64,000 nt of DNA from Asticcacaulis endophyticus (GTDB lineage Bacteria > Pseudomonadota > Alphaproteobacteria > Caulobacterales > Caulobacteraceae). Below are positions 54,768-62,778 of this stretch, piece by piece. The notes beneath the pieces were generated by a model. It was not told the DNA's origin, ran no database searches, and was given only the letters and a program-made list of their open reading frames with translations. Position 1 is the first letter of the stretch; every line of letters starts with the position of its first letter. Both the position numbers and the translations under genes were made by a program. The stretch lies in the NCBI RefSeq assembly GCF_014652575.1, contig NZ_BMZB01000001.1:1417722-1481721 (forward strand). The letters run 5' to 3'.

Positions 54768-56930
54768 TCAGTCCGTAGCTTGACCCGGAAGCAGGCGGAA
54801 AACCGCAAATTCAGGGGCCGGGCTGATCCACTGATCGCTGATCGTCCATCCGGCGGCGGTGGCCAGACGGGTGAACGAGGCGACGGTGAATTTGTGGGAG
54901 TTTTCGGTATGAAAGCGCTCGCCTTTGGTGAAGCCGAAAGTCTGTCCCAAGGCGTGCACGGTCTGATCTTTACGGCTAACCAGATGCATTTCGATGCGCA
55001 TTCGATCCGGGTTCCAGACCGCAAGATGATCAAAGCTATCAACGTCGAAATCGCCGTCCAGTTCGCGGTTGATGCGGGTGAGCAGGTTCTTATTGAACGC
55101 GGCGGTCACCCCTTGGGCGTCATCATAGGCGGCATGGAGCGTAGCCTCATCCTTGACCATATCGACGCCGACGATCAGTTGGCTGCCCGCCCCCAGCACC
55201 TCACGGGCACTCATTAGGAAGGCAATGGCGGCGTCATGGCTGAAATTGCCAATGGTTGAGCCCGGAAAAAACCCGACCTTGGGGCGGTTGCGCACCGTGT
55301 CTGGCAGGTCTACGCGGGCGGTGAAGTCCCCGGCAACCGGCTGGATATCAAGCTGCGGGTAACCGGCCTTAAGCCGGGCCGTCGCCCCGTCCAAAGCATC
55401 TACGCTGATGTCGATTGGCACGTAGGCTGAGATTTGCGGGGCGGCATCCAGCATGATCTTAGTCTTGGCGCTGGCCCCGCTGCCAAACTCGATCAGGGCA
55501 GCGCCCGACGGAATATGGGCGGCGATGTCTGGCGCGGTCTTTTGCAGTAGAGCGGTCTCCGTGCGGGTAGGGTAATATTCCGGCAGCTCACAGATGGCTT
55601 CAAACAGGTCGGAACCCGCCGCATCATAAAAATATTTCGGCGACAGGGATTTCGGCGTGGCGGACAATCCTGCGATAACATCGGCGGCGAACTCGCTGTC
55701 TTTGAAACGGTTCGGTTTAAAATCCCTTGCCAGCCGCAAACCGGAAAACAGCCAGCGCTTATCGGGGCCGAAGAAATTGCGATAGGTCGGGCGGGCATGT
55801 CCCTTGGGCGTGACGCTAGCCCCACCGCGTAAGACCATCTGACCCGACATGAACTTGCCGTTATATTCCCCGACCGCGCCGGTGCCGGGGGTGAAACCGG
55901 GATAGGGCAAATAGGCGCTATTCGTCCATTGCCAAGCGACATCGTGGGCCTGCTCCAGCGCGCCGCTCAGACAGGCGTGCTCCCATTCGGCTTCGGTCGG
56001 CAGACGCGCACCTTTCCATACGGCAAAAGCAGCGGCTTCATAATAGCTGATATGCGTAACAGGAGCATCCGGTTGCAGCGGCTGTAAACCCCGCAGGCTC
56101 ATGACCTGCCAATGAGCACCCTCGGATTGCCAGTACATCGGCGAATCCCACTGTTGCGCCAGCACCATCGCCCAGCCGTCCGACAGCCACAGGTCGGCGC
56201 GCTGATAACCGCCATCGGCCATAAATTCCAGCCACTCGCCGTTGGTCACCAGCCGGTCGGCGATCTCAAACGGTTCCAGCCAGACCTTATGGCGCGGGCG
56301 CTCATTATCAAACGCAAACCCGTCATTGTCCGCACCAATCTCAACCAGCCCGCCGTCGATGCGGGTGAACCGCCCGCGCCGACCGGCCTCCACATTGGGC
56401 CAGCGCGGATTATAGGCCGGTTTGAGCGGCGATTGGGCCAGCAAATGCAGCACATCCATGCACAGCAGTTCCTGATGCTGTTCTTCGTGGGCCAGCCCCA
56501 ACTCAAGCAGACCCGTGACTTCCGGCGATAGATCCGACGACAGGAAAACCGACATATGGTCATCGACATAGCGGCGATAGGACAGAACGGCCTCCAGAGA
56601 CGGACGGGTCAGAAGGCCCCGCTGCGCGCGCGGCTGGCGCGGGCCCAAGGCTTCGTAATAGGAATTGAACAGGTAGCCAAACGCCGGATCAAAAACCTGA
56701 TAATCGTGCATTTGGCTGAGGATAAAGGTCTCAAAAAACCAGGTCGTGTGGGCCAGATGCCATTTGACGGGACTGGCGTCCGGCATGGACTGCACCACCA
56801 TGTCCTCCGGCGTCAGGGGCGCGATCAGGCTGTGGGTGTGGGTGCGCATCTGAAGGTAGCGCTGAAGGCAGGGCGGGTTTACGCTTTGTGTTGTGGTGGC
56901 CGGGACGTAAAGCGTATCCATAACCTGCAT
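54768..56930 (-). CDS. EgtB-EgtD fusion for ergothioneine biosynthesis
   Basis: 720 residues, two enzymes in one chain. Residues 1 to about 400 are EgtB: a DinB-like iron site with H148-x3-H152-x-E154 (HEEQHQE) and an upstream His in [12 protein letters not shown], then an FGE-sulfatase domain ([24 protein letters not shown] region, [18 protein letters not shown]). Residues about 405-720 are EgtD, the histidine trimethylase, with [37 protein letters not shown] and [10 protein letters not shown]. Together they convert histidine to hercynine and oxidatively couple it to a thiol. EgtA, C and E are not nearby. Domain order is opposite to fungal Egt1. ATG 56930 or 56921 is the start. Confidence 0.93.
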   Translation of the reverse strand: [720 protein letters not shown]

Positions 56931-57172
56931 CCTGTCGTTCGGTCTGCTGTCGCGTGGGGGACTATCGGCAGATAATCATAAGTTTTAAATGGTGTCGTCA
57001 GTAGCCCTGAATACAGCCCACAATACTGGCCATCAGCGGCATGTCTGACCAGCGGCATCCCCCGAAATAATCTTTTTCGGGTGATACCAGCCCACTGCCG
57101 GCCGGTATAGGCTGACGCGCTGCCCGTTTCTGGCAGCATGTTTTGGCAGCAGGGCACCGGAGATTTTCTATC

Positions 57173-57631
57173 ATGATATTTGTAGTGACGCTTTTGATGG
57201 GTGTGGTGGCGGGCTTAAGGGCCATGACGCCGCTGGCGGCGGCCTCATGGGCGGCGCATCTGGGCTGGGTCAGTGTGGCGGGCACACCCCTTGAGTTTAT
57301 GGGCAATTCATGGACGCCTTGGGTATTCACAGTGCTGGCCGTTGCTGAGCTGATCACCGATCAGTTGCCGCAAACCCCCAGCCGTAAGGTGCCGGTGCAG
57401 TTTGGGGCGCGGCTGGTCTCAGGTGCTCTGGCCGGGGCAACGCTGGCGATTGGTGTAGGCGCGCTTATCCCCGGTATCGTTCTGGGCGTTGTTGGGGCGG
57501 TTGTCGGAACCTTTGGCGGGGCGGCGGCCCGTGGGAAATTGGCGGCGCGGTTTGGCAAGGATTTGCCCGCAGCACTTATTGAGGACGCTGTGGCCGTGCT
57601 TGGGGCGCTGGCCCTGATCCATTTCGTCTAA
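57173..57631 (+). CDS. DUF4126 membrane protein
   Basis: 152 residues from ATG 57173 (MIFVVTLLMGVVAGLRAMTP); an in-frame ATG at 57143 would add ten polar residues. Family signature GLRAMTPLAAASWAAHLG is near the N-terminus, with ELITDQLPQTPSR in the middle and GVVGAVVGTFGGAAARG then DAVAVLGALALI at the end. Four hydrophobic segments indicate an inner-membrane protein of unknown function. The flavoprotein gene starts ten bases later, so they are probably co-transcribed. Confidence 0.85.
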   Translation: MIFVVTLLMGVVAGLRAMTPLAAASWAAHLGWVSVAGTPLEFMGNSWTPWVFTVLAVAELITDQLPQTPSRKVPVQFGARLVSGALAGATLAIGVGALIPGIVLGVVGAVVGTFGGAAARGKLAARFGKDLPAALIEDAVAVLGALALIHFV

Positions 57632-57641
57632 GGGGGCGTTC

Positions 57642-59006
57642 GTGGCAGAGTTTGACGCGATCATCATCGGTGCCGGGCAGGCCGGGCCATCTCTGGCCGG
57701 ACGGCTGACGCAGTCGGGGCAAAAGGTCGCCATCATTGAGCGTAAGCTGTTCGGCGGCACCTGTGTCAATACTGGTTGTATGCCGACCAAGGCGCTGGTC
57801 GCCAGTGCTTATGCCGCCCATCTGGCGCGACGTGGCGGGGATTACGGGGTGACGGTGGGCGCGGTGTCGGTCGATATGAAGGCCGTCGCCGCCCGCAGCC
57901 ACAAGGTCACGCTCGATGCGCGCGGCAATGTAGAGAGCTGGCTCAAAGGGATGGAGGGTTGCACAGTCATTGAGGGCCATGCGCGGTTTACCGGCCCCAA
58001 AACCCTGAGTATTAACGGACAGGACATAACCGCCCCCAAAATCTTTCTCAATGTCGGCGGAAGAGCGGCGATACCCGGTATTCCAGGGCTTGATGGGGTT
58101 CCATATCTTACCAACAGCTCGATCGTGACGCTGGATCATCTGCCGGACCATCTGATCGTCATCGGCGGCAGCTATATCGCGCTGGAATTCGCGCAGATGT
58201 ATCGCCGGTTTGGGGCAAAGGTCACGGTCATTGAGCGCGGGGCTCGCCTGATCGCGCGTGAGGATGCCGATATCTCAGACGCCGTGCGTGATATCCTTGA
58301 GGACGAGGGGATCGCCGTTCAAACCGGCATCGAAGACATGGCTGTCTCCCAAACCGGCGCGGTCATCAGCGTGGCTATGGGCGCGCAGACGGTAAGCGGT
58401 TCCCACCTGCTGGTCGCCACGGGACGCAGGCCCAATACTGATGATCTGGGACTGGAGGTGGCGGGTATAAAGACCGACGCGCGGGGATATATTACGGTTG
58501 ATGATGGCCTTGCGACCTCGGTTGACGGCATCTGGGCGATGGGCGACTGCAACGGGCGCGGGGCCTTTACCCACACCGCCTATAATGATTTTGAAATCCT
58601 GTCTGCCAACCTGCTGGATGGCGCGGCGCGTAAGGTCAGCGACCGGATTTTGGGCTATGCGCTCTATATCGATCCGCCGCTGGGGCGCGTGGGTATGACG
58701 GTGGCCGAGGCCGAAAAAACCGGCCGACCGTTGCTGGTCTCGACCCGACCCATGACCCGTGTCGGCCGTGCCATCGAAAAAGGCGAAACGAAAGGCTTTA
58801 TGAAGGTGGTGGCGGATGCCGAGACTAAGAAAATCTTAGGCGCAGCGATTTTGGGCACCGGCGGGGATGAGGCCATTCACGGCATACTCGACATGATGAA
58901 TGCGGGCGCCACCGTCGATGAATTGCAATGGGCGGTGCCGATACACCCGACGGTGTCGGAGCTTATTCCGACGCTGTTGGGGGATTTAAAGCCGCTTAAA
59001 GGTTGA
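57642..59006 (+). CDS. FAD-dependent pyridine nucleotide-disulfide oxidoreductase (mercuric reductase-like)
   Basis: 454 residues from GTG 57642. FAD motif IIIGAGQAGPSLAGRL; redox-active disulfide in FGGTCVNTGCMPTKALVAS; NAD(P) motif LIVIGGSYIALEFAQMYRRF; second FAD segment IWAMGDCNGRGAFTHTAYND; and a C-terminal dimerisation domain with GGDEAIHGILDMMNAG and VPIHPTVSELIPTL, where His-x-x-x-x-Glu is the catalytic base pair. There is no N-terminal HMA domain and no C-terminal CC pair, so true mercuric reductase activity is unlikely. The substrate is unknown. Confidence 0.92.
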   Translation: MAEFDAIIIGAGQAGPSLAGRLTQSGQKVAIIERKLFGGTCVNTGCMPTKALVASAYAAHLARRGGDYGVTVGAVSVDMKAVAARSHKVTLDARGNVESWLKGMEGCTVIEGHARFTGPKTLSINGQDITAPKIFLNVGGRAAIPGIPGLDGVPYLTNSSIVTLDHLPDHLIVIGGSYIALEFAQMYRRFGAKVTVIERGARLIAREDADISDAVRDILEDEGIAVQTGIEDMAVSQTGAVISVAMGAQTVSGSHLLVATGRRPNTDDLGLEVAGIKTDARGYITVDDGLATSVDGIWAMGDCNGRGAFTHTAYNDFEILSANLLDGAARKVSDRILGYALYIDPPLGRVGMTVAEAEKTGRPLLVSTRPMTRVGRAIEKGETKGFMKVVADAETKKILGAAILGTGGDEAIHGILDMMNAGATVDELQWAVPIHPTVSELIPTLLGDLKPLKG

Positions 59007-59064
59007 TTGTCAGCCGCTCAAAACCATGATCTAAAAAGGGATATTCTTAGCGTTCGGAGTTCCC

Positions 59065-59454
59065 ATGAAAACGGTTGCTGCATTTGTCTTAGTTGGCGCA
59101 TTGATGACCACATCGTCCGCCCTCGCTCAGACTCAGGCGACCGATCCGGTGGCGGCAGGCCAGCGCGTATTTCTGGCCTGCAAGACCTGCCACAGTTTAG
59201 AGGCCGGTGGTAAGGACGGGGCGGGGCCAAACCTGAATGGCCTGTTCGGCAAAAAGGCGGGCACGGTCTCCAAGGGCTTCAACTATTCCCCGGCCCTGAA
59301 AGCCTATGGCAAAGTCTGGGATGAGGCCACGCTTGACGCTTACCTTACCAACCCGGCCAAGACCGTACCCGGCACCAAGATGGTCACCCGCGCCCCCGCT
59401 GATCCGGCACGCCGTGCGGCCCTGATTGCCTATCTGAAATCAGCGACGCGCTAA
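59065..59454 (+). CDS. Class I cytochrome c (periplasmic)
   Basis: 129 residues. Signal peptide MKTVAAFVLVGALMTTSSALA, cleavage about residue 21. One haem site C39-K-T-C42-H43, with axial Met at M106 (PGTKMV). GPNLNGLFGKKAG and YSPALKA are typical of the cytochrome c2/c550 group of alphaproteobacteria. It is a soluble electron carrier for respiratory complexes. The gene stands alone after the flavoprotein gene. Confidence 0.94.
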   Translation: MKTVAAFVLVGALMTTSSALAQTQATDPVAAGQRVFLACKTCHSLEAGGKDGAGPNLNGLFGKKAGTVSKGFNYSPALKAYGKVWDEATLDAYLTNPAKTVPGTKMVTRAPADPARRAALIAYLKSATR

Positions 59455-59692
59455 GCGCCGGCGGTGCCTGCCGGAGATGGCCATTTTGGCGCCTATAGTG
59501 TTGCAAATATTGCAACTCACTGAACGAAAAAACGCGACTTTCGCAACTAATTTGATCGGCTTACACCTGTTGTCACCACAGGGCGACGCCGCGCAGACAT
59601 TTGTGTCTCCCCTGTAAATCCCCCGTCTTAGTGGCCTTTGGCTGTGAAAAGGGGAGTAAATTGACATCGCCAATCTTACACGGAGCCACATC
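59455..59692. other. Intergenic region with a TTGCAA palindrome upstream of the isochorismatase gene
   Basis: 238 bases without a gene. At 59501-59515 two TTGCAA half-sites flank ATA, forming a clean operator-like palindrome, and a third related TTCGCAA lies at about 59537-59543. TTGACA at 59661 could be a -35 element, but no good -10 follows. A ribosome-binding site GGAG precedes the ATG at 59693. Confidence 0.4.
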
Positions 59693-60373
59693 ATGTCCTA
59701 TCGCACCAATGCCCTGATCAATGCCGACGACACCGCCTTCATCTTTATCGACCACCAGCCGCAAATGGCGTTTGGCGTGACGACCATTGACCGCCAAACC
59801 CTTAAGAATAACACCGTCGCCCTGGCCCGTACGGCTAAGCTGTTCGGTGTGCCGACCATCCTGACTTCGGTTGAGACCGAGAGCTTCTCCGGCTACATCT
59901 GGCCGGAACTGCTCAACGTCGTGCAGCAGGACCCGATCGAGCGCTCATCGATGAACGCCTGGGATACTGATGCGTTTGTGGCGGCGGTAAAGGCCACGGG
60001 CAAGAAAAAGCTGGTTATGGCGGCGTTGTGGACCGAGGCCTGTCTGCTGTTCCCGACCTTGAGCGCGCTGGAAAATGGCTTTGAAGTCTTTATCGTGACG
60101 GACGCTTCGGGCGGCACTTCCGAGGAAAGCCATAACGCCGCCGTCCGCCGCATGGAGCAGGCCGGCGCCCGGTCGATGACCACCATTACGGCCCTACTGG
60201 AACTGCAACGCGACTGGGCCAAACGCGACACCTATAACGGTGTCATGGAGATCGTGCGCGATAATTTCGGCGCTTACGGCATGGGCGTCGATTACGCCTA
60301 CACCCACGTCCATAAGGCGCCTCAGCGCGGCGAATTTGCCCATGTCGTCAAGGGGGCGGCGGAACACGCCTAA
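59693..60373 (+). CDS. Isochorismatase-family hydrolase (YcaC-like)
   Basis: 226 residues, cysteine hydrolase fold. The catalytic Asp is in AFIFIDHQPQM (about residue 22), and the nucleophile Cys in ALWTEACLLFPTL (about residue 119); FIVTDASGGTSEESHNAAV matches the YcaC-like subgroup. Members hydrolyse nicotinamide-like amides or unknown substrates. It is followed 22 bases later by an amidohydrolase and XapX genes, a co-occurring set that suggests a catabolic operon with an unidentified substrate. Confidence 0.9.
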   Translation: MSYRTNALINADDTAFIFIDHQPQMAFGVTTIDRQTLKNNTVALARTAKLFGVPTILTSVETESFSGYIWPELLNVVQQDPIERSSMNAWDTDAFVAAVKATGKKKLVMAALWTEACLLFPTLSALENGFEVFIVTDASGGTSEESHNAAVRRMEQAGARSMTTITALLELQRDWAKRDTYNGVMEIVRDNFGAYGMGVDYAYTHVHKAPQRGEFAHVVKGAAEHA

Positions 60374-60395
60374 CGTCTGAACGCAGGAGCCTCCC

Positions 60396-62339
60396 ATGTT
60401 TGACCGCCGCACTGTCCTTGCCGGAGGCTCCGCGTTTTCGGCCCTGATCTCTGTACCCGCCTTGACGAAAGACCTGAATATGACGCCCGACCTGATCCTT
60501 TATAACGCCAAGCTGACCACGCTCGACCGCACCAACCCCAATGCGACGGCGGTGGCGATCACAGACGGGCGGTTCACGGCGGTGGATACGGACGCCGAGG
60601 TCATGAAGCTTAAGGGTGCGAAGACGCAAACGATCGACCTGAAAGGCAAGCGCGTCATTCCGGGTCTTAACGACAGCCACACCCATCTGATCCGCGGCGG
60701 GCTGAACTATCTGATGGAACTGCGCTGGGACGGGGTCGCATCGGTTGCTGAGGCGCTCGATATGCTTAAGGCGCAAGTCGCCGTCACCCCGGCCCCGCAG
60801 TGGGTGCGCGTGGTCGGTGGTTTTACCGAGCACCAGTTTGCGGAAAAGCGCCTGCCGACGCTGGATGAAATCAACGCCATCGCCCCGGATACACCGGTGT
60901 TTATTCTGCATCTTTATGACCGCGCCCTGCTCAATAAGGCGGCTCTACGGGCGGTAGGGTACGATAAGGGCACGCCCAATCCACCGGGTGGTGAAATTCA
61001 GCGCGACAGTGCCGGTAACCCAACCGGGCTGCTGATTGCCAAACCCAACGCCCTGATCCTGTATGCGACCCTGGCCAGGGGGCCAAAGCTGTCGCCCGCC
61101 GATCAGGTCATCTCGACCCGCCATTACATGAAGGAACTGAACCGGCTGGGCATCACCTCGGTGATCGATGCCGGCGGCGGGTTTCAGAATTATCCCGATG
61201 ATTACGACACAATTGGTACCCTGGCCAAAAATGACCAGTTGACCGTGCGCATCGCTTATAACCTGTTCACCCAGAACAAGGGCAAAGAACTGGAAGATTT
61301 CCAGACCTGGACGAAGATCGTTAAGCCGGGGGAGGGTGACGGCATGTATCGCCATAACGGTGCCGGGGAAATGCTGGTCTTTTCGGCCGCCGACTATGAA
61401 GACTTCCGTGAGCCGCGTCCGGAGCTTGGGGCCACTATGGAAGATGAGCTTTATGCGGTGACCCGGCATCTGGTCGAAAGCCGCTGGCCGTTCCGCATCC
61501 ACGGCACCTATGATGAAAGCATCTCGCGCTTTCTCGATGTGTTTGAGCGTGTCAATGCCGAAGTTCCGTTCGATGGCCTGCACTGGATCATCGATCACGC
61601 CGAAACCGTCAGCCCGCGCAATATCGACCGCATCCGGGCTCTTGGCGGCGGGATCGCTGTTCAGCACCGCATGGCCTATCAGGGCGAGGCCTTTGTGGCT
61701 CGCTATGGCGCTAAGGCCGCCGAACAGACCCCGCCGGTCAAGCGCATGCTGGAGGCCGGTGTGCCGGTGGGCATGGGCACCGATGCAACCCGCGTGGCCA
61801 GCTATAATCCGTGGGTGGGCATATATTGGCTGATCTCTGGTAAGACGCTGGGCGGCCTGTCGCTCTATGGCCCGCAAAACCGTCTCGATCGCGAAGCGGC
61901 GGTGCGGCTCTATACCGAAGGCTCGGCATGGTTCTCGACCGAAAACGGCAAGAAGGGCGCGCTTAAGGTCGGTCAATATGCGGATATCGCCGTGCCCAAT
62001 GCCGACCTGATGCGCATCCCTGAAAGCGATATCAAGGATCTTTATTCCGTCCTGACGATCGTCGGCGGCAAGATTGTTCATGCGCAGGACGCGTTTAAAC
62101 CGCTCGCCCCGGCGGCGCTGCCGATCAGCCCTGACTGGTCGCCGGTGCGCACCTTTGGCGGGTATCAGCATAAAAAGGCTGAGATCGCGTCGCTCGACAA
62201 AATCTCTCGCCTATCTTGCGCCTGCGGTACGGACTGTAAGGTGCACGGCCATGCCCACGGAGGCGCCTATGCCGCCAATGTTCCGGCGAATAATCTGCGT
62301 GATTTCTGGGGTGTGCTCGGCTGCGCGTGCTGGGCGTGA
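60396..62339 (+). CDS. Exported YtcJ-like amidohydrolase (Amidohydro_3)
   Basis: 647 residues. The N-terminus FDRRTVLAGGSAFSALIS has a twin arginine and short hydrophobic stretch, so Tat export is plausible. The metal-dependent hydrolase barrel has HTH in NDSHTHLIRGG, RIHGTYDESISRFLDVFE, WIIDHAETV and GMGTDATRV. A long C-terminal addition ends in a Cys/His-rich tail (LSCACGTDCKVHGHAHGG, then GCACWA). The family is promiscuous, so no substrate is assigned. The stop overlaps the first XapX gene start. Confidence 0.9.
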   Translation: MFDRRTVLAGGSAFSALISVPALTKDLNMTPDLILYNAKLTTLDRTNPNATAVAITDGRFTAVDTDAEVMKLKGAKTQTIDLKGKRVIPGLNDSHTHLIRGGLNYLMELRWDGVASVAEALDMLKAQVAVTPAPQWVRVVGGFTEHQFAEKRLPTLDEINAIAPDTPVFILHLYDRALLNKAALRAVGYDKGTPNPPGGEIQRDSAGNPTGLLIAKPNALILYATLARGPKLSPADQVISTRHYMKELNRLGITSVIDAGGGFQNYPDDYDTIGTLAKNDQLTVRIAYNLFTQNKGKELEDFQTWTKIVKPGEGDGMYRHNGAGEMLVFSAADYEDFREPRPELGATMEDELYAVTRHLVESRWPFRIHGTYDESISRFLDVFERVNAEVPFDGLHWIIDHAETVSPRNIDRIRALGGGIAVQHRMAYQGEAFVARYGAKAAEQTPPVKRMLEAGVPVGMGTDATRVASYNPWVGIYWLISGKTLGGLSLYGPQNRLDREAAVRLYTEGSAWFSTENGKKGALKVGQYADIAVPNADLMRIPESDIKDLYSVLTIVGGKIVHAQDAFKPLAPAALPISPDWSPVRTFGGYQHKKAEIASLDKISRLSCACGTDCKVHGHAHGGAYAANVPANNLRDFWGVLGCACWA

Positions 62340-62614
62340 CCGTGACCGCTCAGCATCTCAAGATCGTGATCGGACTGGTGCTCGGTTTCGGCATAGGGTT
62401 CGGCTGCCGCGTGAGCGGTATCCCCAGCCCTGCGCCGCCCGTAATCACCGGCGCTTTGCTGGTCGTCGCCATGACGGTCGGGTGGATACTCACTGACCGC
62501 AGGTTGTCGCATCGGCCCAAAGTGAGCGAAGTACACAGTGGCGGCCCCACCGGCCATCCCCATAAACCAGCCCAGACCCAAACCCCTCAACCCCAAACCT
62601 CCAGGAAAGACTGA
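62336..62614 (+). CDS. XapX (DUF1427) membrane protein, first copy
   Basis: 92 residues from GTG 62336, overlapping the amidohydrolase stop (GTGA); GTG 62327 and 62342 are alternatives. Two transmembrane helices carry the XapX signature (IVIGLVLGFGIGFGCRVSGI, PSPAPPVITGALLVVAMTVGW). A Pro/His/Lys-rich cytosolic tail (about 50-92) is extra relative to the 50-residue family norm. XapX proteins are named from the xanthosine operon, but their role is unclear. Confidence 0.8.
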   Translation: MTVTAQHLKIVIGLVLGFGIGFGCRVSGIPSPAPPVITGALLVVAMTVGWILTDRRLSHRPKVSEVHSGGPTGHPHKPAQTQTPQPQTSRKD

Positions 62615-62616
62615 TC

Positions 62617-62775
62617 ATGTGGCCCACGTTTATCGGTATCGCGCTTGGTCTGTTGATCGGGTTTGTCTGTCGTTTTTTTGATCTGCCCTTGCCGGCCCCA
62701 CCCAGGCTTGTCGGCGCCCTGCTGGTTCTGACCATGACCCTAGGCTTTGTCGCAGGCGGATATATTGTGAGTTAG
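62617..62775 (+). CDS. XapX (DUF1427) membrane protein, second copy
   Basis: 52 residues, from ATG 62617 two bases after the first copy's stop. Minimal XapX form with two helices: FIGIALGLLIGFVCRFFDLP and PAPPRLVGALLVLTMTLGFV. It matches the first copy in the PxPAPP turn between the helices, so the pair is a tandem duplication or a hetero-oligomer. MFS gene starts four bases later. Confidence 0.8.
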   Translation: MWPTFIGIALGLLIGFVCRFFDLPLPAPPRLVGALLVLTMTLGFVAGGYIVS

Positions 62776-62778
62776 TGT

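Noticed and set aside
57642-59006. Calling the flavoprotein a true mercuric reductase
   Set aside because: The redox disulfide is present, but the N-terminal metal-binding domain and C-terminal Cys pair are absent and no mer genes are nearby.
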